Position numbers and translations under genes: made by a program | Part shown: positions 55,734 through 64,000 of the stretch, piece by piece | Position numbering within the stretch: position 1 is the stretch's first letter | Layout: each line of letters starts with the position of its first letter | Notes under the pieces: generated by a model | What the model saw: only the letters and a program-made list of their open reading frames with translations | Told to the model about the DNA's origin: nothing | Databases searched by the model: none | Source: Mycolicibacterium chubuense NBB4 | Lineage (GTDB): Bacteria > Actinomycetota > Actinomycetes > Mycobacteriales > Mycobacteriaceae | DNA length: 64,000 nt | NCBI RefSeq assembly: GCF_000266905.1 | Contig: NC_018027.1 | Coordinates: 1,426,001-1,490,000 of the forward strand | Reading direction: 5' to 3'

Positions 55734-56642
55734 ATGACGTCAGTCCCCATTGACGAAGAGTTTCACCCCGAGCTGCGCGCACTGGCGCGCATCGCGCCAC
55801 GCGCCACGATCACCAACCCGGCGACGATGAAGATCATGCGTCGGCTGAGTGCACTGCGCCCACCGCAGACCAGCGGCATACGCGTCCAGCGGTTAGGTGC
55901 CGACACCAGCATCCGGATCTACGACGGGGCGCACGGATCCTCGAGCGAGCCCGCCCTGCTGTGGATCCACGGCGGCGGCTATGTGATGGGCCGCGCCCAC
56001 CTCGATGATCGACTCTGCCGATCCTTTGCCGCCGCACTGGGCATCACGGTGGCCTCGGTCGATTATCGTCTCGCACCCGAAAATCCCTATCCTGCAGCGC
56101 TCCTCGACTGCCACGCCGCTCTGCATCGAGTCGCCGAGATCCCCGGAGTCGATCCTGATCGCATCGCGATCGGCGGACTGAGCGCAGGCGCCGGACTCGC
56201 TGCCGCCCTGGCCATTCGCCTGCGCGATCACGGCGACCTCGTCCCTGCGCTGCAGCTACTTGCCTACCCTATGCTCGACGACCGGTCCTCGGCGGCGGCC
56301 CACCCTCTGGCGCCTCGATACCGATTCTGGAACCAGGCATCCAACCGATACTCCTGGCGGGCCTACCTTGCCGCAGCCGACCCCGCCGTCGCGGTACCCG
56401 CCCGCCGCGACGACCTGTCCGGCCTGGCACCTGCGTGGATCGGAGTCGGGTCGCTCGATCTGTTCCACTACGAAAGCGTCACCTATGCGCAACGACTGCG
56501 CACCGCCGGCGTCGCCTGCCGGCTCGAGGTGATCCCTGGAGCATTCCACGGCTTCGATGCGGTAGCGCCTAAAACGTCTGTCGCGCAAGCGTTCTTCGCG
56601 CGACAATGCCTGGCCCTCAACGACGTGTTTCGCGGCGACTGA
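55734..56642 (+). CDS. HSL-family alpha/beta hydrolase (esterase/lipase)
   Basis: 302 aa. Hormone-sensitive-lipase type: oxyanion motif HGGGYVMG (about 79-86), nucleophile GLSAGAG (Ser at about 150), Asp in a GSLDLFHYE segment (about 242) and His in GAFHGF (about 269). It hydrolyses short to medium acyl esters, such as lipid or steroid esters. Divergent from the TetR gene and followed by a P450 in 53 bp, so it is probably one transcript with it. Confidence 0.9.
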   Translation: MTSVPIDEEFHPELRALARIAPRATITNPATMKIMRRLSALRPPQTSGIRVQRLGADTSIRIYDGAHGSSSEPALLWIHGGGYVMGRAHLDDRLCRSFAAALGITVASVDYRLAPENPYPAALLDCHAALHRVAEIPGVDPDRIAIGGLSAGAGLAAALAIRLRDHGDLVPALQLLAYPMLDDRSSAAAHPLAPRYRFWNQASNRYSWRAYLAAADPAVAVPARRDDLSGLAPAWIGVGSLDLFHYESVTYAQRLRTAGVACRLEVIPGAFHGFDAVAPKTSVAQAFFARQCLALNDVFRGD

Positions 56643-56695
56643 GGTAGGCCGGCACGCTCGCTTCCCTCTCAGTTCTGCGAAAGGCCACATCGACA

Positions 56696-57991
56696 ATGTT
56701 CACGAAATCAGCGCAGAGTGCCACTTCGATGCTCAAACCGCTGACCTCGGCGGTGCAGCTCAACCTCGCTGCAGCGATCAAGCACCGCCGGCTCGGGTAC
56801 CGCGGCTGGTGCGGAGCGGTCAACACCGCCTACGACCCGCTCGACCCGACGACGGCCGCGCAGCCATTCGCCGCTTACGATGCTTTGCATCGCGGCGGCC
56901 GGGTTCACTACAACCCACGCCGTCAAACGTGGATACTGCACCGGCTCGACGACGTACGCGCTGCCCTACGCGACACGGACCAGGTGACCAGCAGCCAGGG
57001 CGTCACCCGGATTCGTATGGCGGCCGACCTCGTCGTCGTCACTGACGGCGAGCAGCACAGCCGTCTGCGCAAGCAAGTTCAACCGGCCTTCACGAGAAAG
57101 GCTCTCGACAGCTGGCGCGCCATCATCGACGACCTCGCCGTGGAACTGGTCGACACCATGATCACCCAGCCGGGCGGTGACGCCGTCCAGAATTTGGCAA
57201 TCCCCATGCCGCTGCGCGTCATCGCCGCGATCCTCGGCATTCCCGACACCGACATCGCCGACTTTCGTCGCTGGTCAGAAGACAGCGTGCGACTGATCGA
57301 CTTCACCCCCACTGCCAAAGGTGTTGTCAACACGACGCGCGCCCTACGTGCGGCCGTGTCACTGCGACGATATTTCCTCAGGCACCTCGCCGCCGGCGAT
57401 CTCAAGGGTTCGAACACCGTGCTCGGGCGGCTGCTGGAGCACAGCACTGACGGCAGCCTCACCGACGACCAGCTCTTCTACATCGCGATCCTGCTGCTGA
57501 TCGCCGGCAACGAGACCACCACCAACCTGCTCGGCGGCATGGTCGACACCCTGGCCCGAAACCCCGAGCAGTACGACAAGATCCGCGCCGATCCCGACCT
57601 GATTCCGATGGCTGTCGAAGAACAACTGCGCTATACCAGCCCAATCCAAAATCTTCACCGCTACACCCGAGCGCCGTACCAGGTCGGTGACGTCACCATT
57701 CCATCTGGATCCCGGCTCCTGCTCTCCTTCGGCGCCGCCAACCGAGACCCGCAGGCATTCGATGAACCGAACTCCTACCGCGCTGACCGCAACCCCCGCA
57801 TGCACGTCGCCTTCGGCTACGGCGCCCACATGTGTCTCGGAGCGCCGTTGGCGCGTATGGAAGCTCATGCGGTGCTGCGCGAACTGGTCAGCCGCGTCAC
57901 CCGGATCTCCGTGGATGGGTCCACGACTTGGTCCACCAACAGTTCGTTGCGCGGCCCAACCCACCTGCCGGTCACCTTGCACACTCACTGA
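56696..57991 (+). CDS. Cytochrome P450
   Basis: 431 aa. Class I bacterial P450: I-helix IAGNETTTN (about 272-280), ExxR in EEQLRYTSP, and haem loop FGYGAHMCLGAPLAR with the Cys thiolate at about 379. It monooxygenates a lipophilic substrate with electrons from a ferredoxin and reductase, none of which is encoded nearby. The N-terminus (about 1-45) looks more hydrophobic than usual. The CYP subfamily is not assigned. It lies just downstream of the esterase gene. Confidence 0.93.
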   Translation: MFTKSAQSATSMLKPLTSAVQLNLAAAIKHRRLGYRGWCGAVNTAYDPLDPTTAAQPFAAYDALHRGGRVHYNPRRQTWILHRLDDVRAALRDTDQVTSSQGVTRIRMAADLVVVTDGEQHSRLRKQVQPAFTRKALDSWRAIIDDLAVELVDTMITQPGGDAVQNLAIPMPLRVIAAILGIPDTDIADFRRWSEDSVRLIDFTPTAKGVVNTTRALRAAVSLRRYFLRHLAAGDLKGSNTVLGRLLEHSTDGSLTDDQLFYIAILLLIAGNETTTNLLGGMVDTLARNPEQYDKIRADPDLIPMAVEEQLRYTSPIQNLHRYTRAPYQVGDVTIPSGSRLLLSFGAANRDPQAFDEPNSYRADRNPRMHVAFGYGAHMCLGAPLARMEAHAVLRELVSRVTRISVDGSTTWSTNSSLRGPTHLPVTLHTH

Positions 57992-58476
57992 AGCTGGATG
58001 TGGTCGGGAAGGCGGTGTCGCCTTCGAAGGTGTGGGTATGGAAGGCGTGTTCAGCCGCATCACATCGGCTTACGCTCACAACGCCAAAGTGATCGCCGCC
58101 GCTTCAGCATGCGTGTGTAGGTTCCGCTGAGTGGGGGTCAGTGGGGTCGAGCTGCGAACCTGCGTTCTCGCGCCGCGAACTTCAGACAGCGAGCCCGCGG
58201 TGTGGATAGAGGGTCTGCCTCGTCAGCGCCAGCGCGCGGCATGAGCCGAATCTACGCGGCGTCGAAGGTGGCTTATCAGCAAGCGTGGAGTCGGCTTCAC
58301 CAGCCTACTGCAGGGTGCGGACGTCGACTCGCAAAGTGTATGACCACAGCGGCGACCCTAGTGAATCGCCCAGTAACAGGAACCGTCATGTTGACGACCA
58401 GAAGTGGTGGTCATACGCTTGAGGTCGATGTGTCCGTTCGGCGGCCACTCTGAGCGTCAGCGAAAGGTGAGACCCA
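57992..58476. other. Non-coding stretch between the two P450 genes
   Basis: 485 bp without a supportable gene. It holds a 17-bp palindrome GACCA-GAAGTGG-TGGTC (58396-58412) about 65 bp before the second P450, a possible regulator site, and a ribosome binding site-like AAAGGTGAG just before its ATG. Short frames here have no recognisable product. Confidence 0.45.
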
Positions 58477-59715
58477 ATGACCCTGACCAGCACCGCTCCC
58501 AACGTCTTCGAAGCCGGCCTCCCCACTTTCACGTACGGCCTCACCGCGACGCCGCACGACATCCTCGACGATCTCCGGACGGCGCAATCGTGCGCGCCCA
58601 TCGCCATCGGCCCCCTCGGCCCGGAAATCCTCTCCTACAGCATGGCTCGGGAGTTACTGCGGGACAATAGATTTCGCCTACCACCTGGCATCACCCTGGC
58701 CGCGCAGGGCATCACGTCAGGTCCGTTGTTCGACAAGCTGACGAGCAGCCTGTTGGGCCTGAACGGAGCACCACATATCCGGTTACGCAAACTCGTCTCC
58801 AAGGCATTCACTCCCCGCGCGACATCACGCCTCCAAGACACGATCCGGGAGGTCATGAACGGGCTGATCGATCACGTGGTGGACGCCGGACGGTGCGACG
58901 TCGTGCCCGACATCGCGCGTCCGTACCCCACCCCGATCATCTGTGCGCTGCTCGGTGCGCCTCCCGAGGATTGGCCCCTGTTCGTCGCCTGGACTGAAGA
59001 GATTTTCAAAGCCTTCAACTTTCAGCCAGACGTCAACTTCGACGAGTCCGCGATCATGCGGGCGTGGGGCGAGCTCGATGACTACGTCGACGGCATGGTG
59101 GCCGAACGCCGACACAATCTGACCGACGATCTGCTCTCCGAGCTCATTCGCGCGGAAAGCGACGGTGACCGGCTGAACCTCGACGAACTCCGCATGCTGG
59201 CGGCCGGCTTCCTGATGGCGGGAACGGATACGACGCGAAATCAGCTGGCCGCCTCGGTGCAGGTGCTCTGCGAGCATCCGGATCAATGGGAGACACTGCG
59301 CGACCACCCCGATCTTGCGATGCAGGCCGTCGAGGAGACCATGCGGCACTCACCGGCAGCCTCTATCGTGCCGCGGGCCGCCACCGAGGATGTCGAGTTC
59401 GGCGGCTACCTGTTCCCCGAAGGGACCTTCATACTCGTGAACACCTTTGCCGCCAACCGGGACCCCGCGATCTATGACGATGCCGACCGCTTCGACATCA
59501 CCCGCGAGGACGCGCCTGCGATCCTGACTTTCGGCGGGGGTGCGCACTACTGCCTGGGCGCCAACCTCGCACGCCGCGAGTTGGCGGAAGCCCTCGTAGT
59601 GCTTACCCGCCGGCTTTCCGCACCCCGCCTCGTGGGTCCGGCCCCGTGGAAATCTCTGCTCGGGATGACCGGGCCGACCACACTTCCGATCGAGTTCGCC
59701 AGCGAAAGACTGTGA
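58477..59715 (+). CDS. Cytochrome P450 (second)
   Basis: 412 aa. I-helix AGFLMAGTDTTRN (about 243-255), ExxR in EETMRHSPA and haem loop FGGGAHYCLGANLARRE with Cys at about 358. Clearly a different subfamily from the first P450 (different haem loop and N-terminus), so not a tandem duplicate. It is followed within 6 bp by a TetR gene on the same strand, suggesting joint regulation. Redox partner and substrate unknown. Confidence 0.93.
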   Translation: MTLTSTAPNVFEAGLPTFTYGLTATPHDILDDLRTAQSCAPIAIGPLGPEILSYSMARELLRDNRFRLPPGITLAAQGITSGPLFDKLTSSLLGLNGAPHIRLRKLVSKAFTPRATSRLQDTIREVMNGLIDHVVDAGRCDVVPDIARPYPTPIICALLGAPPEDWPLFVAWTEEIFKAFNFQPDVNFDESAIMRAWGELDDYVDGMVAERRHNLTDDLLSELIRAESDGDRLNLDELRMLAAGFLMAGTDTTRNQLAASVQVLCEHPDQWETLRDHPDLAMQAVEETMRHSPAASIVPRAATEDVEFGGYLFPEGTFILVNTFAANRDPAIYDDADRFDITREDAPAILTFGGGAHYCLGANLARRELAEALVVLTRRLSAPRLVGPAPWKSLLGMTGPTTLPIEFASERL

Positions 59716-59721
59716 CAGCGG

Positions 59722-60372
59722 ATGCGTAGCCGGGGGTGGGCGGGTGCGACACCGGCCTCGGACGAGGAGGCAATCGCCAGGATCCTCGACGCGGTGGACG
59801 AGGTGGTCGCCGAACACGGACCAGCGATACGCCTCGCCGACGTCGCCCGCAGGCTGGGGGTCACCCGCCAGACGGTGTACCGCTACTTTCCCAATGCCGA
59901 CGCGCTACTCATATCGAGCGGGATGCGGGCGGTCAACGGATTCATCGATCAGGTCGTCGAGCACGTCAGCGGCGTCAACGACCCAGTCCCTGCTGTCGTC
60001 GAATGCGTGTCGTTCGCGGTCGAAAAGCTCGCCGGTGACCCACAATTGGAGAATCTCCTGACCCGGCGACCCGACGGCGAGGCGGTGACCTCGCTGACCT
60101 CCGACACAGCGATCACTTTCTGCTTAGGGTTCTTTCACCGCCTCGATGTCGATTGGAAGCTTCACGGTTTCGACGACACCGCGCTCGGTGAGCTCGCTGA
60201 GATGACCCTCCGCACTCTGCAATCCATGCTGACCGATCCTGGGCTACCCCCACGCGATGAAACGGCGCTGCGCTGCTTCGTTGCCCGCTGGCTCGGTCCA
60301 GCGGTCCTCTATCCACGGATGGCGTCGCTGCCGACCTGGCACGGCGGCGAATTTCAGAGTGCGCCGAAGTAG
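59722..60372 (+). CDS. TetR-family regulator after the second P450
   Basis: 216 aa. HTH at about 20-62 (ILDAVDEVVAEHGPAIRLADVARRLGVTRQTVYRYFPNADAL); the C-terminal domain is variable. It begins 6 bp after the P450 stop, so it is co-transcribed. Its 3' end overlaps the convergent subunit IV-like gene by 19 bp. A candidate palindromic operator is 58396-58412. Ligand unknown. Confidence 0.87.
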   Translation: MRSRGWAGATPASDEEAIARILDAVDEVVAEHGPAIRLADVARRLGVTRQTVYRYFPNADALLISSGMRAVNGFIDQVVEHVSGVNDPVPAVVECVSFAVEKLAGDPQLENLLTRRPDGEAVTSLTSDTAITFCLGFFHRLDVDWKLHGFDDTALGELAEMTLRTLQSMLTDPGLPPRDETALRCFVARWLGPAVLYPRMASLPTWHGGEFQSAPK

Positions 60373-60632
60373 ACACCCAGCAGCAGGCCGACGACAGCGA
60401 CCAGCCAGCCGCTGGTGAGGAGCTTGAGCCAGCGGGGCGCTGTCCGGACCTCCATGAAGTGCCAGATCACCAGTTGTGTCTTGACCGCCGCGATCAGTAG
60501 CACGACGACGGTGACCGTGACGTTGAGGTGGTGGGCCGCTCCGCCGTCGCGTGCGGTCAGCCACGAGACCACGGTCACCGCGGTGAGCACTGCCCATACC
60601 AGGGTGAGCGGGTGGCGCAGATAGGTGGTCAC
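60354..60632 (-). CDS. Cytochrome c oxidase subunit IV-like small membrane protein
   Basis: 92 aa with three membrane helices (about 10-27, 36-58 and 70-88) and the family pattern HHLNVTVTVVVLLIAAVKTQLVIWHFMEVRTAP. Subunit IV-like proteins (prokaryotic COX4/NorF type) stabilise haem-copper oxidases or NO reductases. Last gene of the four-gene operon; it follows the subunit III-like gene by 4 bp. No catalytic subunit I is in the operon. Confidence 0.78.
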   Translation of the reverse strand: MTTYLRHPLTLVWAVLTAVTVVSWLTARDGGAAHHLNVTVTVVVLLIAAVKTQLVIWHFMEVRTAPRWLKLLTSGWLVAVVGLLLGVYFGAL

Positions 60633-60636
60633 ACCA

Positions 60637-61248
60637 TCACCTCATCACGTAGAGCAGCGCGAACAACATGATCCACAAGAGGTCGACCATGTGCCAGTAG
60701 GTCGCGCCGGTTTCCGTCAGTGAGATTCGCGGCGCGGCCGGGCCGCGGAGGTTGCGGAGGACGAAGGACAGGATCACCAGCCCGAGGAACACGTGGCACA
60801 GGTGCATACCGGTCATCACGAAGTAGAACATGAAGAACACGTTCGTTCCCGGCGTCAGACCGGCGGTGATCTCGGGGATGTACTCGAACGCCTTGAGCAC
60901 CGGGAAGACGGCGCCGGCGGCCAGCGCCAGCCAGAACAGCCGGTAGGCGTCGGTGCCCTTTCCGTCGCGGGCCGCGGAGGTTCCCAGCGCGACGAACAGC
61001 GAACTGGTCAGCAGCACAACGGTGTTGACGGCCCCGATGTCGGTGTTCAGCTTCGCCTGGCTCGCCAGGAACAGGTCGTGGTTCTGACCGCGGTAGTACA
61101 TGTAGACGACGAAGTAGACACCGAAGATGATCAGGTCTCCGATGACGAAGAACCACATGCTCGACTCGCCGGGAACACGCCCGCGCGCTGTGGCTTTTCG
61201 GGTCGCATCGCCAGTGGCGGTGCGCAGCTGTGTCGTGGCGTCGGTCAT
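60637..61248 (-). CDS. Cytochrome c oxidase subunit III-like (CtaE/NorE-type) protein
   Basis: 203 aa from the ATG at 61248. Five membrane helices; conserved subunit III features include a GESSMWFFVIGDLIIF first helix, FYFVMTGMHLCHVFLG and YWHMVDLLWIMLFALLYV. At about 200 aa it is the short form lacking the first two helices, like NorE. It starts inside the stop of the upstream membrane gene (ATGA). Without a subunit I it cannot be a full oxidase; the cluster may be a separate complex. Confidence 0.82.
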   Translation of the reverse strand: MTDATTQLRTATGDATRKATARGRVPGESSMWFFVIGDLIIFGVYFVVYMYYRGQNHDLFLASQAKLNTDIGAVNTVVLLTSSLFVALGTSAARDGKGTDAYRLFWLALAAGAVFPVLKAFEYIPEITAGLTPGTNVFFMFYFVMTGMHLCHVFLGLVILSFVLRNLRGPAAPRISLTETGATYWHMVDLLWIMLFALLYVMR

Positions 61249-62009
61249 GCGCTCGCCTTCGACCGGGTCGCGGCCAAGTCGGACTCGAGGAACGCGTTGT
61301 CGAGTTCGTCGTCGGGCTGGTTTTTGATGGCCCGGTAGATGCAGAGGTAGACGATCATCTGCCACGGCACGTACAGGGCCATCGCGAACCAGAACGTCAT
61401 CACACCGTTCCAGGCGAACGGGCCGGATTTCGCGATCCAGACCGGCGCCGCCATCAACTCCGTCACGTACTGCCAAACGGTGTAGTAGCCCAGCCATTTC
61501 GGCAGGATGTGGTTCTGGTCGAGGATGATTGCCAGACCGAACGCCATCCACATGATGCAGAAGCAGCCGAGTGAGCCGATGAAGGCCAGGTAGCCGAAGT
61601 CGTAGAGCATCGCCAGGATCGCCGGGTCATAGCCGGGCCGGAAGGCGCCCAGCCCGAAGCAGAACATCGGGAAGAGCATGCCGACGATCGTGCCGGTCAT
61701 CGCGCCTGCCATCAGCGAGTAGCGCAGCACCGGGCTGACCGACATTCGCCTGATCTGGTTGAGGTAGCACGCGTTCGACACCGGGGCCAGCCCGAACGCC
61801 AGCGTCAGGATGACACAGGCGACGAGCAGGTTCGGCGATTGCATGAACGCGACGATCTCGGCTTGCGGGCTGCTCGGTGAGCGCGGCGGCATCATCCAGC
61901 TCAGGGGTACGAAGACCAGTCCGAACAGGCTGAAGAACACCGGGACCGACCAGAACGCGATCCACTGGTCCAGCTTCTTGGACTTGCGCCAGCCAGCCAT
62001 CACGGTCAT
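61245..62009 (-). CDS. Polytopic membrane protein, paralogue A of the oxidase-like operon
   Basis: 254 aa from the ATG at 62009. About six hydrophobic helices (about 20-40, 54-75, 90-110, 125-160, 172-190 and 200-225). It shares with the upstream gene product the segments YDPAILAMLYDFGYLAFIG (compare RNPQLISLLNDMAWFFFIA), ILPKWLGYY/IFPRWVAHF and KSGPFAWNG/KSGPLAWNG, so the two are paralogues of one unnamed family. No haem-ligand or catalytic motif can be named. ATGA overlaps on both sides. Confidence 0.7.
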   Translation of the reverse strand: MTVMAGWRKSKKLDQWIAFWSVPVFFSLFGLVFVPLSWMMPPRSPSSPQAEIVAFMQSPNLLVACVILTLAFGLAPVSNACYLNQIRRMSVSPVLRYSLMAGAMTGTIVGMLFPMFCFGLGAFRPGYDPAILAMLYDFGYLAFIGSLGCFCIMWMAFGLAIILDQNHILPKWLGYYTVWQYVTELMAAPVWIAKSGPFAWNGVMTFWFAMALYVPWQMIVYLCIYRAIKNQPDDELDNAFLESDLAATRSKASA

Positions 62010-62740
62010 ATCAGCGCCTCCCGCTCCTCGCCTTGGCGATGGATCACACCGAGCAGCACGAGGAACATCACCACGATGTAGCAGGCGAGAACGATGAGGC
62101 GCAGATCGAACGACAGTGCGCCATTCCAGGCCAGCGGCCCCGACTTGTGCAGAAGCGAAAACGCACTCGGAACCAGCAGCACGGCGACGGCGATGTTGAA
62201 GTGCGCCACCCAGCGCGGGAAGATCGGGTCGGGTCGGGTGTCGAGGTAGATGCTGATGGCAAGGCAGAGGTTCGCCACGATGATCGGGCCGACTGGCGCG
62301 ATGAAGAAGAACCACGCCATGTCATTGAGAAGGCTGATCAACTGCGGGTTCCGCTCGGGCCGAAACGCCGCCATGCCCCAGCAGTAGTCGGCGAGGATGA
62401 ACGCGGTCAATCCCACTCCGACACAGAGGATGTAGGCGTAGGTGAACACATTGCTCGACGTGCCGATGCGGGACATCTGCACGGCGGCCACCGCGAAGAG
62501 CGGAACCAGCGAGCAGGCAATGAGGTTGCACAGGATCGCGACTCCGAGAATGCCGGTGACGTTGTCGGTGAAGAAGGCCCCCACCTGCTCGGGTGTCATC
62601 GTCGGCGACAGCGGGGGAGAGAACACCGGGAACAGGAAGTAGGCCACCACGAACAGCGCCGCGGCCGGCGGCACCGTCCACAACAGGATGCGCTGGCCCC
62701 TCGTGTTCATCGCCGTTGACGTCGGCGTGGTTGTCGTCAT
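62006..62740 (-). CDS. Polytopic membrane protein, paralogue B, first gene of the operon
   Basis: 244 aa from the ATG at 62740. Short Thr-rich N-terminus, then about six helices; conserved MTPEQVGAFFTDN loop, ADYCWGMAAFRPERNPQL and the shared KSGPLAWNG. Paralogous to the next gene (overlap ATGA). Divergent from the TetR gene at 62996, so likely repressed by it. Function unknown; no match to a family I can name. Confidence 0.7.
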   Translation of the reverse strand: MTTTTPTSTAMNTRGQRILLWTVPPAAALFVVAYFLFPVFSPPLSPTMTPEQVGAFFTDNVTGILGVAILCNLIACSLVPLFAVAAVQMSRIGTSSNVFTYAYILCVGVGLTAFILADYCWGMAAFRPERNPQLISLLNDMAWFFFIAPVGPIIVANLCLAISIYLDTRPDPIFPRWVAHFNIAVAVLLVPSAFSLLHKSGPLAWNGALSFDLRLIVLACYIVVMFLVLLGVIHRQGEEREALI

Positions 62741-62896
62741 CGCTGTTCCTTGCCTGTATGCGTCCGCCCGCGGTCGGCCGGTCGTGCGGCGGCTGCGCCG
62801 GTGCCGTCCTAGGTCTAGCACGTTGACTGACAGATGACAACGAATCGTCGGAAAAGTGGCACGGGTGCAGCGCCGCCACCATGTCCAGTTTCTCTG

Positions 62897-62919
62897 CTTG
62901 ACGGGCCTATACAAGTCAA
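62897..62919. promoter_or_regulatory. Inverted repeat in the divergent membrane-operon/TetR gap
   Basis: TTGAC (62898-62902) and GTCAA (62915-62919) form short arms with a 12-bp spacer inside the 62741-62995 gap, and the left arm could also be a -35. Two inverse ACTGACAG/CTGTCAG words also occur in the gap. A plausible TetR-operator region, but weak evidence. Confidence 0.35.
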
Positions 62920-62995
62920 TTCGATGCGGCGCAACGTCTGTGAATTTTCGCCGACTTCCTAAGATTCAGACGACAACTGTCAGCGAAAGCTTTGT

Positions 62996-63610
62996 GTGCT
63001 GCACAATGGAGGTGTGCCGAACAGTGCCACCCAGCGCGAAGTGCAGCGCCGAAATACCCGGGCGCGGCTGCTGGACGCCGCGATCGTGGAGTTTCAGCGT
63101 GCCGGCACGGGCTCGGCGGACATCAACGCCATCGTCAAGGCCGCCGGAGTGGCACGGAGCACGTTCTACTTCCACTTCCCGACCAAGGAGCACGTCCTCC
63201 TCGAGCTGATCCGCCGAGACGAGCAGCACCTCGCCGAAGAGCTCGCCCGGTTCCTCGAGACCCGCCACGATCTGCCGACGGTGCTGACGACGATCATCGA
63301 GTTGGTCTTGGACCTCGAAAGTCGTTGGGGCTCAGCGCTGTTCCACGATGTGATCCGTCTCTTCTTCTCCAACCGACCCGAACGCGAACAGTGGATCAAC
63401 CACCCGATCTTCGTTCTGCTTGCCGCCGAGATCGAACGCGCGCGCATTCGTGGCGAACTCTACGACGATGTCGACGCCTACCACAGCGCGGCGTTCTTCC
63501 TGCTCGGTGTTTACGCCCTGCTCACCACCGTCGGGGAATCCCGGTCCGAACGGGATGTGGCGCTGAAGAAATTCGTCACGAGCACCTTGCGCAGCCTGCA
63601 GCCGGTGTAG
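62996..63610 (+). CDS. TetR-family regulator divergent from the membrane operon
   Basis: 204 aa if starting at the GTG at 62996; a GTG at 63014 sits with no spacing behind GGAGGT, so the exact start is open and may be leaderless. HTH at about 27-70 (LLDAAIVEFQRAGTGSADINAIVKAAGVARSTFYFHFPTKEH). The C-terminal ligand domain includes ELVLDLESRWGSALFHDVIRLFF. Most likely controls the divergent four-gene operon. Confidence 0.85.
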   Translation: MLHNGGVPNSATQREVQRRNTRARLLDAAIVEFQRAGTGSADINAIVKAAGVARSTFYFHFPTKEHVLLELIRRDEQHLAEELARFLETRHDLPTVLTTIIELVLDLESRWGSALFHDVIRLFFSNRPEREQWINHPIFVLLAAEIERARIRGELYDDVDAYHSAAFFLLGVYALLTTVGESRSERDVALKKFVTSTLRSLQPV

Positions 63611-63697
63611 CCGCGCCGAGGGGAATCTGTCTTGGCGAGAGCCGGATGAAGGACTGCGAACGCTCGTGCAGTTCGTGCGGCGCTGTACCGTTACTCG

Positions 63698-64000
63698 GTG
63701 GCGCACAGAGTCGTAGACGCGAGTTGTGGTCCGCTTCTCGTCCATGACGACGGCACCCTGATCACGGCGCGGGGAATCGTCTATGCGACTGCGGAACGAT
63801 TCACCGCGCCCGTTCCCGCTCCCACACACAGCGACGTACACGATGCAACACGGCGTGGTCCGGCGTGCCCGCAGTTGCGGTCCCGCTTGGAGTTCGTGAC
63901 GGGTCCGGTCGTCGACGGACTCGCTCGTAGCGAGGCATGCCAGGTGCTCAGCGTCACCGCCCCGTGCGACGCGCAGGGACTCCCGGTGATGGTGTGGTTT
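63698..64000 (+). CDS. Carboxylesterase family (type B) protein, N-terminal part
   Basis: Open from a GTG at 63698 to the window end (101 codons, no stop). It shows the type-B esterase N-terminus: ARGIVYATAERFTAPVP, then SEACQVLSVTAP (compare EDCLYLNV) and GLPVMVWF, just before the expected HGGG oxyanion motif, which is outside the window. It hydrolyses carboxylic esters. It follows the TetR gene by about 87 bp, so it may be another member of that regulon. The identity cannot be refined without the rest. Confidence 0.72.
   Translation, partial: MAHRVVDASCGPLLVHDDGTLITARGIVYATAERFTAPVPAPTHSDVHDATRRGPACPQLRSRLEFVTGPVVDGLARSEACQVLSVTAPCDAQGLPVMVWF

Noticed and set aside
57992..58476. Small frames between the two P450 genes
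   Set aside because: Weak starts, no homology and interruption by stops. Treated as regulatory or decayed DNA.
60354..62740. Reading this operon as nitric oxide reductase (NorE/NorF with NorB)
   Set aside because: The subunit III and IV proteins resemble NorE/NorF, but the partner proteins lack haem-copper His ligands and are not NorB or NorC.

Overview
The window comes from a mycobacterium, most likely a rapid grower (Mycolicibacterium-type). It is GC-rich, uses many GTG starts and ATGA-type overlaps, and the left 37.9 kb follows the gene order known from M. tuberculosis between Rv3220c and Rv3193c. The order is pdtaS, whiB1, lipid kinase, small membrane protein, GNAT, entC, gpm2, parA-like, beta-propeller protein, rhlE, MiaE-like protein, MmpS-like protein, TB9.4, tetR, DUF3152 zincin, moeZ, TIGR02569 protein, alkyltransferase-like protein, lipV, adnA, adnB, potassium channel, nudC, mrx1, uvrD2, whiB7, ABC1 kinase, cyclodehydratase-like protein, zincin-2, Lon-like PDZ protease and the UPF0182 membrane protein. 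Identifications in this half rest on protein motifs plus that order.

Three things break this backbone. An extra type II dehydroquinase gene (2041-2484) sits beside the lipid kinase. An intact IS110-family element (about 13.1-14.5 kb) lies between the zincin gene and moeZ. A DoxX-like gene follows adnB. The whiB7 locus keeps its regulatory leader: an AT-rich motif with promoter, a 60-codon upstream ORF, an intrinsic terminator, then whiB7.

The right part (37.9-64 kb) is accessory. It holds a large SARP/AAA regulator, a cupredoxin lipoprotein, a duplicated ABM-like protein, an FAD oxidase, htpG and the initiator tRNA gene. Next comes a six-gene mce operon on the minus strand without the usual yrbE permease genes, and a TetR gene divergent from an HSL-type esterase. 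Two cytochromes P450 and a second TetR gene follow. A four-gene minus-strand operon then encodes two paralogous polytopic membrane proteins with oxidase subunit III-like and IV-like proteins, with a third TetR gene divergent from it. The window ends inside a carboxylesterase gene.

Functionally, the left half mixes DNA repair (AdnAB, UvrD2, ATL), redox and stress control (WhiB1, WhiB7, mycoredoxin, NudC) and cofactor or siderophore supply (MoeZ, EntC). The right half looks like a lipid or hydrophobic-substrate uptake and oxidation island (Mce, esterases, P450s) with several local TetR regulators. The four-gene oxidase-subunit-like operon and the permease-less mce operon are the least explained systems. 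The IS110 left end is a candidate source of a bridge RNA.
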